From Stomoxys calcitrans (taxonomy: Eukaryota; Arthropoda; Insecta; Diptera; Muscidae): a stretch of 64,000 nt of DNA. Below the pieces are notes generated by a model, which was not told where the DNA came from, made no database searches, and was given only the letters and a program-made list of their open reading frames with translations. Below are positions 1 to 11,230 of the stretch, piece after piece (the stretch's first letter is position 1; each line of letters starts with the position of its first letter). The DNA lies in the NCBI RefSeq assembly GCF_963082655.1, contig NC_081552.1, positions 58,074,561 through 58,138,560 of the forward strand, given 5' to 3'. The translations under genes and the position numbers were made by a program.

Positions 1-154
1 TCCCATATTGATATTTACGTCCAATATATTTGTTTTGGGGGAGTTTTTGAAGTTGGACAACCCCTCGCATACTTCATCCCAATTTTAAATACAATATTCG
101 TATTCTATTCCCCAATACCTTTCATTTGATACCCATATTGTCCCGGTCGATTCA
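1..154 (-). mobile_element. Non-autonomous Helitron fragment (internal part)
   Basis: Read on the minus strand this matches the internal portion of the Helitron copy near 54350-54500, including the recurring phrases for 'tatcaaatgaaaggtattgg' and the run of C-rich blocks. It is cut by the HINE that starts at 155, which entered a T-run. There is no coding content. Identity rests on similarity to other copies in this window. Confidence 0.6.
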
Positions 155-1651
155 TTTTTATACCCTCCACCATAAGATGGGGGGTATACTATTTTCGTCA
201 TTCTGATTGCAACTACTCCAAATATTCGTCTGAGACCCCATAAAGTATATATATTCTTGATCGTCGTGAAATTTTATGTCGATCTAGCCATGTAAGTCCG
301 TCTGTCCGTCCGTCCGTCCGTCTGTCTGTCGAAAGCACGCTAACTTCCGAAGGAGTAAAGCTAGTCGCTTGAAATTTTGCACAAATACTTCTTATTATTG
401 TAGGTCGGTTGGTATTGTAAATGGGCCATATCGGTCCATGGTTTGATATAGCTGCCATATAAACCGATCTTGTGTCTTGACTTCTTGAGCCTCTAGAGTG
501 CGCAATTCTTAACCGATTGGGTTAAAATTTTGCACGACTTGTTTTGTTATGATATCCAACAACTGTGTCAAGTATGGTTTAAATCGGTCCATAACCTGAT
601 ATAGCTGCCATATAAACCGATGTTGGGTCTTGATTTCTTGAGCCTCTACAGTGCGCAATTCTTATCCGATTAGAATGAAATTTTGCACGACGTGTTTTGT
701 TATTATATCCAACAACTGTGCCAAGTATGGTTAAAATCGTTCTATAACCTGATATAGCTGCCATATAAACCGATCTGGGGTCTTGACTTCTTGAGCCTCT
801 AGAGTGCGCAATTCTTATCCGATTGGAATGAAATTTTGCACGACGTGTTTTGTTACGATATCCAACAACTGTGCCAAGTATGGTTCAAATCGGTCCATAA
901 CCTTATATAGCAGTCATATAAACCGATCTTGGGTCTTGACTTCTTGAACCTCTAGAGGACGCAATTCTTATCCAATTTGAATAATTTTGGCACGTAGTAT
1001 TTTGTTATGATATCCAACAACTGTGCCAAATATGGTTCAAATCGGTTCATAACCTGATATAGCTGTCATATAAACAGATCTGGGGACTTGACTTTTTGAG
1101 CTTCTAGAGAGCGCAATTTCTATCCGATTTGGCTGAAATTTCGCAAGACGTTTTTTATTGTAACTTTCAACAACTATGTCCAAAAAAGTACAAGTCGGTT
1201 CATAACCTGATATAGCTGCCATATAAACCGATCTGGTGTCTTGACTTCTTGAGCCTCTAGAGGTCGCAATTATTATACGACGATTCTCTCATGACCATTA
1301 ACGACGGATTCTCTCATGACCATTAACATACCTGTTTATTATGGTCTGAATTGGGCTATAGCCTGATTCAGCTCCCATATAAATCGTTCTCTCTATTTTA
1401 CTACTTGAGCCCACAAAGGGCGCAATTCTTATTCGAATTGGCTGACATTTTACACAGGTCTCCAACATATAATTTAGTTGTGGTCCAAACCGGACCCTAT
1501 CTTGATATCGCTCTAATAGCAGAGCAAATCTTTTCTTATATCCTTTTTTTTGCCCAACAAGAGATGCCGGGAAAAGAACTCCACAAATGCGATCCACGGT
1601 GGAGGGTATATAAGATTCGGCCCGGCCGAACTTAGCACGCTTTTACTTGTT
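155..1651 (+). mobile_element. HINE/DINE-1-like element, subfamily A, complete
   Basis: Full architecture is visible. A T-run leads into TATACCCTCCACCAT. The head holds a short TA tract (about 246-253) and a GTCY tract (about 297-330). About six central units of about 153 bp follow. A distal single-copy segment leads to the inverted subterminal repeat (about 1597-1611), the hairpin TTCGGCCCGGCCGAA and the terminus CTTTTACTTGTT. The element is non-coding and non-autonomous; mobilisation by a Helentron replicase elsewhere is inference from the family. Confidence 0.8.
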
Positions 1652-1796
1652 AAATTTTAAAATCATCAGTCTTGTTTACTAGACTTTGAGAATTTATGTG
1701 GCATATCTTCAAACCATCTCTTTGTCTTGTTTAAATATGCAGTAGATTTCGATTTACGTCTTTAGAATCTTTATCTAATATTTATTCACAAAATAA

Positions 1797-2534
1797 TTTT
1801 TATACCTACCACCATAGGATGGGGGTATTCTAATCTAGTCATTCCATTTGTAACACCTCGAAATATTGATCAAAGGCCTCATAAAGTATATATATATATA
1901 TACTTTCGAAGGAAAATATCTAGCCACTTGAAATTTTGCACAAATACTATTTATATTTGTAGGTCGATTGGGATTGTACTCGTAAATAAGCCATATCTTT
2001 TCATGTTTTGATATAGCTGCCATATAAACCGATCTTGGATCTTGACTTCTTGAGCCACTAGAGGGCGTAATTCTTTTCCAAGTTGGTTAAAATTTAGCAT
2101 GACATGTTCTGCAATAATTTCCAACAACTGTGCCAAATATGATTCAAATCAGTCCACAACCTGATACAGCAACTGATCTACGATCTTGACTTCTTAAGGC
2201 CCTAGAGGGCGCAATTATTGCACGATTTAGCAGATTTGTACAACGGCTTCTCCCATGATCTTCGTGTCATACGTGTCAAATATGGTCCGAATCGGTCTAT
2301 AGCCTGGTATAGCTCCCTTATAAACTGATCCACCTATTTTATTTCTTGACCCCTTTAATGGCGCAATTCTCATTCAACTTGGCTGAAATTTTACACAATG
2401 ATTTCTATTCTGGCCTCAGACATTCTTGACATAGCTCCAATATCATAGCAATACTTTTCTTTTATAATTTGTTTGCCAAAAAAGAGATACCGACAAATAC
2501 CGGACGGGCCGAACTTAGTACGCTTTTAATTGTT
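1797..2534 (+). mobile_element. HINE subfamily A, degenerate copy
   Basis: The 5' repeat is mutated (TATACCTACCACCAT), the GTCY tract is gone, and the TA tract is slightly expanded near 1890-1902. Central units persist between about 2000 and 2350. The 3' end is decayed: the subterminal repeat is missing and the tail reads CGCTTTTAATTGTT. It is probably older than its neighbours. Confidence 0.65.
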
Positions 2535-2633
2535 ATGAATTTTTTCGTATTTCTAAGAAACCTAATAGATTTTTTATGATGATTTTTAGAATATTTTGTA
2601 GCTTATTTGTAGGATATTTTGTAAAATATTTTC

Positions 2634-3333
2634 TTATTATACCCACCACCATAGAATAGGGGTATACTAATCTAACCGTTCCGTTAGTAGCACCACGAAA
2701 TATTCGTCGACCCCATAAAATATATATATTCTCGATCGTCTCAACGTTCTGAGTCGATCTAGCCGTGTCCGTCTGTCGAAATCACGATAGCGGTCGAACA
2801 CATAAAACTAGCTGCTTGAAATTTTGTACAGTTATTTACTATTAATGTAGGTCGTTGGGGATTGCAAATGGGACATATAAATTTACATATAGCTCCCATA
2901 TAATCCGATCTCCCAATTTGACTTCTTGAACCCTGGAAGACGCAATGCACAAAGTGTCTTGCTACGACTTCCAACAAATGTGTCAAATACGCTCCAAATC
3001 GGTCTATAACCTGATGTAACTTCCATATAAGCCATTCTCCTGATTTGACTTCTTGAGCCCTGCAAGCCGCAATTTCTGTTCGATTTGGCTGAAATTTTCA
3101 TGCGGTGTTCTGTTACGACTTCCAATGACTATGCTAAATACGCTCCAAATCAGTCTATAATCTGATGTTGCCATGTAAACTGGTCGCTCGATCATCCTTG
3201 TTCGGTTCCTTTTGGTATTTAGAATAAAGTTATACCCTTTAACTAAATTTATTTTGTATAAATTTTTAGCAGAATCCATAGTGGTGGATTCCCAAGATTC
3301 GGCCCGGCCGAACTTAGCACGCTTTTACTTGTT
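2634..3333 (+). mobile_element. HINE subfamily B
   Basis: The 5' end is TATACCCACCACCAT and the head is of the common type. Central units use 'tatgggagct' or 'gttgccatg' variants rather than 'tatggcagct'. The 3' end reads GTGGTGGATTCCCAAG, then the hairpin TTCGGCCCGGCCGAA and CTTTTACTTGTT. B differs from A in the bases between the subterminal repeat and the hairpin. Confidence 0.7.
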
Positions 3334-3350
3334 TCATTCCTTCTTAAGAA

Positions 3351-4477
3351 TTTTTATACCCTCCACCATAAGATGGGGGGTATACCAATTTCGTCATTCT
3401 GCTTGTAACTACTCGAAATATTCGTCTGAGACCCCATAAAGTATATATATTCTTGATCGTCGTGAAATTTTATGTCGATCTAGCCATGTCCGTCCGTCTG
3501 TCCGTCCGTCCGTCCGTCCGTCCGTCTGTCTGTCGAAAGCACGCTAACTTCCGAAGGAGTAAAGCTAGCCGCTTGAAATTTTGCACAAATACTTCTTATT
3601 AGTGTAGGTCGGTTGGTATTGTAAATGGGCCATATCGGTCCATGTTTTGATATAGCTGCCATATAAACCGATCTGGGGTCTCGACTTCTTGAGCCTCTAG
3701 AGTGCGCAATTCTTATCCGATTGGAATGAAATTTTGCACGACGTGTTTTGTTACAATATCCAACAACTGTGCCAAGTATGGTTCAAATCGGTCCATAACC
3801 TTATATAGCTGTCATATAAACCGATCTTGGGTCTTGACTTCTTGAGCCTCTAGAGGGCCCAATTCTTATCCAATTTGAATGAATTTTGGCACGTAGTATT
3901 TTGTTGTGCTATCCAACAACTGTGCCAAATATGGTTTAAATCGGTCCATAACCTGATATAGCTGTCATATAAACAGATCTGGAGACTTGACTTCTTGAGC
4001 TTCTAGAGGGCGCAATTCCTATCCGATTTGGCTGAAATTTCGCAAGACGTTTTTTATTGTTACTTTCAAAAACTATGTCAAATAAAGTACAAGTCGGTTC
4101 ATAACCTGATATAGCTGCCATATAAACCGATCTTGGGTCTTGACTTCTTGGGCCTCTAGAAGTCGCAATTATTATCCGATATGCCTGAAATTTTGTCCGA
4201 CGGATTCTTTCATGACCATCAACATTCGTGTTTATTATGGTCTGAATCGATCCATAGCCCCATACAGCTCCCATATAAATCGATCTCTCTATTTTACTTT
4301 TTGAGCTCACAAAGGGCGTAATTCTTATTCGAATTGGCTGACATTTTACATTTAGGTATCCAGGTCTCGCTCTAATAGGAGAGCAAATCTTTTCTTATAT
4401 CCTTTTTTTTTGCCTAAGAAGAGATGCCGGGAAAAGAACTCGACAAATGCGATCCATGGTAGAGGGTATATAAGATT
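3351..4477 (+). mobile_element. HINE subfamily A, 3' hairpin lost
   Basis: It has a T-run, a 5' subterminal repeat, a TA tract, a GTCY tract (about 3488-3533) and about four to five central units. It then reaches the inverted subterminal repeat near 4457-4471. Directly after 'ataagatt' the hairpin and terminus are replaced by a short minisatellite, so this copy lacks the presumed 3' transposition signal. Confidence 0.75.
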
Positions 4478-4530
4478 TGTTATTATTCAATTTTGTTATT
4501 ATTCAATTTTTATTTGTTATTATTCAATTT
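4476..4530 (+). repeat. Three-copy minisatellite
   Basis: Three consecutive copies of a 16-21 bp unit containing TTTGTTATTATTCAA sit exactly where the preceding HINE should have its hairpin. They may reflect repair at a broken element end. Confidence 0.7.
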
Positions 4531-4950
4531 CGTCGAAATTTGTATTTGCGAGTTATTTAAGCCTCCCGACATCCGACTTAAACATGATTTAGATCGAACT
4601 ATATTTATATATAGCTGATATATAGACCGATCTGCCGGTTAAGAGTCTGAAGCCCATAAAAGTTGCATTTATTATCCAATTTGAATCAGTGTGTTGCTTT
4701 AAACCTTTAGACCGACCCAAATATGGTTCTGACCGGACTATATTCATATATAGTTGCCATATAGACCGGTCTTCGAATTTGGTGTCTAATTCAATAAAAA
4801 GCGGATTTATTGTCTGATTGCACTGAAACTGTGCCCTATGTATAAGTTCTTGGGACCTGAGTCAAATGTGATCGAAACCAGCCCATATTAAGATATAACT
4901 ATGGATATAGTGGCGAAGTTATAATAAAATAGGACGATTAATATCCGTGG
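4531..4950 (+). mobile_element. HINE-like central units, ends missing
   Basis: Degenerate central repeat units carry 'tatatagaccgatct' and 'gcccataaaa' phrases. They match the element at 45401-46690, including its end near 'ataataaaatagga'. No head or hairpin is visible. Confidence 0.5.
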
Positions 4951-4967
4951 TTGTGCGTATCCTATAT

Positions 4968-5881
4968 GATACAGGGATATCACTACTATGATACAGGGTA
5001 TTGCAATTTGGTGCATTTGTTTGTAACACTCAGAAGGAATTGAGATAGACCCATTAATAGGTAAACTGATCGACTTAGAATCACTTTCTGATTCGATTCA
5101 ACTATGTCCGTCTGTCTGTTCATATTAATTTGTGTAAAAATAACATTTTGCTTTTTTTATCATATCATCGATTGTGGTCTTAAGATAAAGCCTATTTTAA
5201 TTGGAAGAATTCGGTTCATATTTAGTTATAATTACTAATACTATAATAACTAATATTGTACTAAGCCTGTGAGAGTGTACAACTCACCACTCTGTATTCG
5301 CTTTGCTCTCATGCTTGGATTGGCAGAGCATAGACAGAATAAATATGAAGTGGCAGCAAATGATACCAATTGGATGTGCCATTAACTTATAAATGCGTGA
5401 TATATCCAAATCTGTTCCGATATTGACCAAAATAAATACCCCGACAAAAGCTATGATGGATGCGCTGATAAAGGCTGTAGAAGTGAACATCGGGCCATAC
5501 ATAGATATGGAAGATATACATATATGTATAAATCTGGACCGATTTCTATAAGAATATAATATTTGGTGTGCCAAATTTCACGAGGATCGGCTTACAAATG
5601 ACTAAATTATTGCAATGTTAGTCCAAATCGGACGAACATTATGTGTGATCTATATCTAAAAGTTGACCAATTTCTTCCATTTTTAATAGTCTGAGCTAAA
5701 TTTCAAAATGATCGAACGGAAATTGCGGTGTGCGTTATTACAGACGGACATCGCTAAATCGAACTAGAAATTGATTCTGAGTCCATTCGTATACATACAA
5801 CTGGGTCTATTCTCTTTCTTCTGGGTGTTAGAAACAAATCCACTAAGTTATAAAACCCAGGATCACAGTGGTGGTGTGGGG
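4968..5881. mobile_element. HINE family C, two heads facing each other
   Basis: A plus-strand head starts near 4968: the 'gatacagggtatt' repeat, then 'tttgtttgtaacac', 'gatagaccc' and 'tatgtccgtctgtctgt'. A minus-strand head of the same type occupies about 5745-5881 (read in reverse: 'tttgtttctaacacccag', 'aatagaccca', 'gatgtccgtctgt'). No 3' hairpin is visible between them. The arrangement could be two truncated copies joined tail to tail, or an inversion. Confidence 0.5.
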
Positions 5882-6400
5882 TTTAACAACCAAATATGCA
5901 ATTGCCGGATAAACCCAAAAAATAAAAACAACTGATATTGACAACTATAACTTTGAAATGGTTAGTGGTTCGGTCATAAAGGAGAGCTCCCTTAAACTTG
6001 AATCGCAACACATCATTCAAACAGCGTGTCGAATTTACAAGACAGCTTCCCTTGAGAAACTTTTCAAATGCGTGGGTCATACTACAATATACACTACACA
6101 GCAAAGGCCTGCGCTGCGCGATTTTCGAGAGGAGAGTCTCAATGAGGAGTCAGGTGGTACTGGCTCTTAATTAAATACTGAGTGCCAATGATACTCGAGA
6201 TGACAGGGCGAGTTATTGACGCCTTCAAATAACCAATGGCCAACATCAGCGTCTGTTCCCAGGTTAGGGGCGGCTGGCGGCGTGCGTCGGATCTTGGAGC
6301 AAGCGGCTCGCCACAACGAGGGATACGTGTGCAATCCCATAAAACCCATGCGGTTGAGGCGCTGGGCCAGTAACTCGCCCCCGGAAAACTGAGAACTACT

Positions 6401-6723
6401 ATGAGAAACAAAGGAATAGTAAAAACGGACCCCCCCAACGTTGACGACCCACGCAAACGAAAAAAGGACCATGATTTGCGGATCTGCACCTGGAATGTCC
6501 GCACTCTATATAGAGAAGGTGCAGTATACGCGCTGGCGGAAGTACGATCTGACACTGCATGGAAACTGGAAATTGAAAAGCTGCAAACACAACAAATGGC
6601 AGCGGCATACTCCACTCGACTGACCCAACTGCTTGATGAAAGCACTCCTTGTTCCGATGATATAATGGCGCAGTGGCAAACTATTGCGCACTCCGCGAAA
6701 TCCGTACTTGGGTACGGAAAAAT
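6401..6723 (+). pseudogene. LINE endonuclease N-terminus, internally deleted
   Basis: The frame begins MRNKGIV and contains DLRICTWNVRTL, with TWNVRTL at 6488-6508, the opening strand of an APE endonuclease. It then jumps after 'YREGAVYALAEV' to a region that normally lies far downstream ('LEIEKLQTQQ', 'STRLTQLLDE'). Most of the catalytic endonuclease domain is therefore missing. A 32-bp tandem duplication (about 6693-6724 and 6725-6756) shifts the frame near the end of this block. It cannot produce a working nuclease. Confidence 0.65.
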
Positions 6724-8692
6724 GCCGCGAAATCCGTACTTGCGTATCGAAAGCCTCCTCCAAGAAACCCATGGTACGACCAAGAGTGTCGAGATGCTAC
6801 TGAAGCCAAGAATTCGGCACATAGAGCAACCCTACAATCAGTAGCAACGCGCCAGATGAAGGAGAGGTATTGGAAGAAGGGAGGAGAAACGTCTATTCCG
6901 CAGAAAGAAAAAGGAAATGGAAAGACGTGAGTGTGAGCGAATTGAGATGTACAGGAGTCAGAATGAAGTCCGAAAATTCTACCAAAGAATTAAACATCAA
7001 ACCGATGGCTTTGGTGCAGGCACATCCTCCTGCAGAGACAAAGAAATCTGGTAACTGACACAGATAACATGCTGACGATATGGAAAGAACATTTTACCCA
7101 ACTGCTAATGTCCGATGTTGGCGGCGAATAGGATACCGCAGATCCAATCCCTGATGATGGTATAGAATGTTTACTTCCTAGTCAGAATGAGGTCCAAGTA
7201 GCAGTGACCCGACTAAAGAACAATAAGGCAGCAGGAGCCGACGGGTTACCCGCTGAACTATTTAAGACCAGAGGCGACACGCTGATAAGGCGTATGCATC
7301 AGCTTATCTGCGCAATCTGGCTAGAAGAACGCATACCCGATGATTGGAACCTCAGCATACTATGTCCCGTACACAAGAAAGGAGACAAGACGGAATGTGC
7401 CAACTACAGAGGAATAAGTCTCCTCCCCATCGCATACAAGATACTCTCGAGCGTACTGTGTGAAAAATTGAAAACTAAAGTCAATGAGATAATTGGGCCC
7501 TATCAATGCGGCTTTAGACCTGGTAAATCCACCCTAGACCAGATATGTACACTGCGCCAAATCCTGGAAAAGACCCAAGAAGGACAAATCAACACCTAAC
7601 ATCTCTTCGTTGACTACAAAGCCGCCTTCGATACTCCTTTACGTTCAAAGGTATTTCAAGCCATGTCTGAGTTTGGTTTCCCTGCAAAATTTAAAAGACT
7701 CTACGCGTATCAGCAAGTGTCATCCTGCTGATACGCGTTCCTCAGTAAGAACAGGATAGAATCTCTCCGAACCATTTAATACCAAACGAGGTTTCAGACA
7801 AGTAGACAGCCTTTCATGTGATCTCTTCTGCTGGAGAAGATTATACGAGATGCTGATGTGAATCGATATGGCACACTAATCACAAGGGAACACATGCTAC
7901 TCGCCTATGCCGACGACATCGATATCATAGGTCGGTCACCGGAAGTAGAAACTGTAGCCTTTGAAAGAATCGAAAGAGAGTCACTGAAAATGGGTCTGGA
8001 GATAAGACGAAATGGATGGTTTCAACTCCCAAAAAGCCTTGCACAACCGATCAGATAAAGAAAATGGAGATAGTTGGGAACCACAACTTTAAGACAGTCA
8101 GTAACTTTATCCACCTCGGCACCGCCGTAACCGAAACGAATGACACCAGTTTTGAGATAAAGCGAAGAATAAAACTGGCAAACAGATGCTACTTTGGACT
8201 AAGTAAGCAGTTTAGAAACAAGGCCACCTCTCGACAGACGAAGATTACACTATACAAAACACTGATACTGCCCGTGCTGTCATATGGTTCTGAAACATTG
8301 GTACTTGTGAAAGCAGATGAGGCAGTGCTTGGAGTATTTAAGAGAAAAATTTTCGTAAAATATATGGACCAGTTTGCGTTAACGGAGAATATAGGCGACG
8401 TATGAACCACGAGCTGTATGACGACGATAGCATAGTTACACGCATCAAAATACAACGGCTGCGTTGGCTAGGTCATGTTGTAAGAATGGATGAAGAAGCT
8501 CCAGCAAAGAAGCCTTTTGAAGGCAAACACGGTGGTACACGCAAACCGGGAAAACCAAAAACCCGATGGAAAGATCAAGTTGTGGGAGACACCTCGAAAC
8601 TTGGTGTCAGAGATTTTAGAATGAGCGCAGAAGATCGAGGCGCCTGGAACGCTTTTCTACGTTCGGGTAGTGGAACAAATATTCTGTCATAG
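6724..8692 (+). pseudogene. LINE reverse transcriptase, frameshifted
   Basis: The linker (NPWYDQECRDATEAKN, about 6755-6802) continues through two frame changes into the reverse transcriptase. The longest clean part is 7204-7599 (AAGADGLPAELF, NYRGISLLPIAYKI, YQCGFRPGKST). A stop at 7597-7599 immediately precedes HLFVDYKAAFD. The catalytic YADD is intact at 7906-7917. The C-terminal part (RLRWLGHVVRMDEEAP, about 8456-8503) continues to a stop at 8690-8692. Sequence around 7690-7860 is damaged and could not be followed in one frame. Family role: copies element RNA into DNA at the target. Confidence 0.75.
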
Positions 8693-8724
8693 CCAATTAA
8701 AGCAAAGCAAGCAAAGACCTGCGC

Positions 8725-9045
8725 AAGACCATTCATTCATTCAAGACACACTAAAAATCATAGGGTATTTTAAGAACTGAAATCTTCGTCTAAAAATACA
8801 ACATTGTACGGGACAATTGAGAACTGAGTTAAACTGACAAACAAGAGACCAAGTAACGGGATGAGTGAATGCATAAAATGAGCCGTTCAACAAAAAGAAA
8901 GATTGTTTCGGATTGTACAATGCATGTATTCGGGTACATTTTGCTTCAGATGTAGTACTACTATTCTTGTCGTCTGCTTTCGTAGTACGAAATTCGTGGT
9001 TGATTTGGCAAAAGCATGGGTAAACACACATACACACACTCTCAG
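8725..9045. other. Unassigned sequence, no gene seen
   Basis: About 320 bp between the LINE target duplication and the next HINE. It has short ORFs on both strands but no recognisable motif. It may be the older sequence into which the LINE inserted. Confidence 0.4.
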
Positions 9046-9970
9046 TTTTTATACCCTTCACCATGGGATGGGGGGTATACTAATTTCGTCATTCCGTTTC
9101 TAACCCCTCGAAATATGCGTCTAAGACCCCATAGGGTATATATATTCTTGATCGTCATGATATTAAGGTCGACCATGTCCGTCCTTCCGTCTGTCGAAAG
9201 CACGCTTATTAGTGTAAGTTGGTTATGATTGTAAATATAAACCGATCTTGATACTTGACTTCTTGAGCATCTAGAGGGCGCAATTTTTATCCGATTTGGC
9301 TGAAGTTTTCATAAAGTGTTTTGGTATCATTTCCAATAACTGTGTTAAGTATGGTTCAAATCGGTTCATATCCTGATATAGCTGCCTTATAAACCAATCT
9401 TGGATCTTGACTTCTTTAGCCTCTATAGGGCGCAATTCTTATCCGATTTTGCTGAAAGTTTTCATGAGGTATTTTTTAATGACTTTCACCAACTGTGCTA
9501 AGTATGGTTCAAATCGGCCCATAACCTAATACAGGTGCCATATAAACCGATCTTGGATCTTGACTTCTTGAGCCATAAAAGGGCGTAATTCTTATGAGAT
9601 TTTGCTGAAATGTTGTACAACGGCTTCTCCCATGACCTTAAAAATACATGTCCATTATGGTCTTAACCGATCTAAAGCCTGATACAGCCCCCATATAAAC
9701 CCATCTTCCGATTATGCTTCTTGTGCACTTACAAGGCGAAATTCTTATCCGAATGGACTGAAATATTACCCAATGACTTCTACTATGATCTTCAACTTTC
9801 AATTCACTTGTGGTCCGAATCGGACTATAACTTGATATATCTTCAATAACATAACAATTCTTATCCATTGTGCTTTGTTTACCTAAAAAAGATACCACAC
9901 AAAGAACTCGATAAATGTGATCCATGGTGGAGGATTCGGCCTGGCCGAACATAGCACGCTCTTACTTGTT
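9046..9970 (+). mobile_element. HINE subfamily A, shortened
   Basis: The T-run at 9046-9050 leads into TATACCCTTCACCAT, then a TA tract and a nearly lost GTCY tract. About three central units follow. The 3' end has CCATGGTGGAGG fused directly to a mutated hairpin (GATTCGGCCTGGCCGAAC), then GCACGCTCTTACTTGTT. About ten bases between repeat and hairpin are deleted. Confidence 0.75.
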
Positions 9971-11230
9971 ATATCCTACACCACTACTGTGGTACAGGGT
10001 ATTATAATTTAGTGCATTTGTTTGTAACAACCAGAAGAAAGAAAGATAGACCCATTGATAAGCTACCGATCGATTCAGAATCACTTTCTGATTCGATTTA
10101 GCTATGTCCGTCTGTCCATGTTAATTTGTGTACAAACTACAAGTCGCAGTTTTCATCCGATCGTCTTCAAATTTGGTACAGGTTTATTTTTCGGCGCAGA
10201 GGCGAAGCTTATTGAAATTGGAAAAGACCTGTTCAGATTTGGATATAGCTTCCATATATATGTTCGTCCGATTTGCAGTAATAATTCCATAAAATGGTCA
10301 TTTGTTAACCGATTCTCTCGAAATTTGGCAGAAAGGGTTTTCTTATAACTCTCGACATCACTGGTGAATTTCATAGAAATCGGTTTTGATTTAGATATAG
10401 CTCCCATATATTTATAAAGGGTGATTTTTTTGAGGTTAGGATTTTCATGCATTAGTATTTGACAGATCACGTGGGATTTCAGACATGGTGTCAAAGAGAA
10501 AGATGCTCAGTATGCTTTGACATTTCATCATGAATAGACTTACTAACGAGCAACGCTTGCAAATCATTGAATTTTATTACCAAAATCAGTGTTCGGTTCG
10601 AAATGTGTTCATTCACCGTAACGTTGCGTCCAACAGCATCTTTGAAAAAATACAGTCCCATGATTCCACCAGCGTACAAACCACACCAAACAGTGCATTT
10701 TTCGGGATGCATGGGCAGTTCTTGAACGGCTTCTGGTTGCTCTTCACTCCAAATGCGGCAATTTTGCTTATTTACGTAGCCATTCAACCAGAAATGAGCC
10801 TCATCGCTGAACAAAATTTGTCAAAATTTGAACACATTTCGAACCGAACACTGATTTTGGTAATAAAATTCAATGATTTGCAAGCGTTGCTCGTTAGTAA
10901 GTCTATTCATGATGAAATGTCAAAGCATACTGAGCATCTTTCTCTTTGACACCATGTCTGAAATCCCACGTGATCTGTCAAATACTAATGCATGAAAATC
11001 CTAACCTCAAAAAAATTACCCTTTATGTTCGTCCGATTTTGGGTAATTTTCAAAGACGTCGTAATTTGCCAACCGTAGTTGTTACAGTTTGAACATATTT
11101 GCTCGAAATTTAACATCCACCGAGGTCGATCAATAGTGGTTCACAATGGGATATAGCCCCCACATTGTTATTATAAGGTAAGTGTAGGTATTATACAGTC
11201 GGCACCGCCCGACTTTTGTCCTTCTTTACT
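9971..11230 (+). mobile_element. HINE family C, interrupted by a foldback element
   Basis: The head reads ATATCCTACACCACTACTG then TGGTACAGGGTATTATAAT, with GTCCGTCTGTCC near 10107. The two legible central units are spaced 152 bp apart (GATATAGCT at 10242 and 10394). A 607-bp foldback element sits inside the second. The 3' end is a different hairpin, AGTCGG-CACCG-CCGACT, near 11196-11213. This family resembles Drosophila DINE-type sequences more than A, B or D do. Confidence 0.65.
10417..11023. mobile_element. Foldback Tc1/mariner-derived MITE, copy 1
   Basis: It is 607 bp, flanked by TA at 10415-10416 and 11024-11025. It has 194-bp near-perfect inverted arms (10417-10610 and 10830-11023) starting AAGGGTGA. 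Each arm encodes the start of a transposase (MNRLTNEQRLQIIEFYYQNQ). The 219-bp centre encodes, on the minus strand, the segment with FSDEAHFWLNGYVNK and CTVWCGLYAGGI, which carries the first catalytic Asp of the DDE/D fold. The rest of the gene is absent, so the element is non-autonomous. It lies in HINE family C. Confidence 0.85.

Larger units (their letters stand above)
6115..8709 (+). mobile_element. LINE retrotransposon, RTE-like, decayed
   Basis: A 15-bp direct repeat, AGCAAAGGCCTGCGC at 6100-6114 and AGCAAAGACCTGCGC at 8710-8724 (one mismatch), brackets the element and fits a target-site duplication. A non-coding leader (about 6115-6400) precedes an endonuclease start, a linker, a reverse transcriptase and a C-terminal region. 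The tail is A-rich ('attaaagcaaagcaa'). The order is that of an APE-type LINE. Its protein motifs resemble RTE-group elements often mis-annotated as 'craniofacial development protein 2-like'. Base composition is more GC-rich than the surroundings. Several frameshifts and stops make it inactive. Confidence 0.8.

Noticed and set aside
5284..5574. 96-codon minus-strand ORF with hydrophobic segments
   Set aside because: Lies within HINE family C; the hydrophobic residues follow from AT-rich repeat sequence.
6139..6822. 227-codon minus-strand ORF
   Set aside because: Antisense to the LINE leader and endonuclease, which have recognisable motifs on the plus strand.
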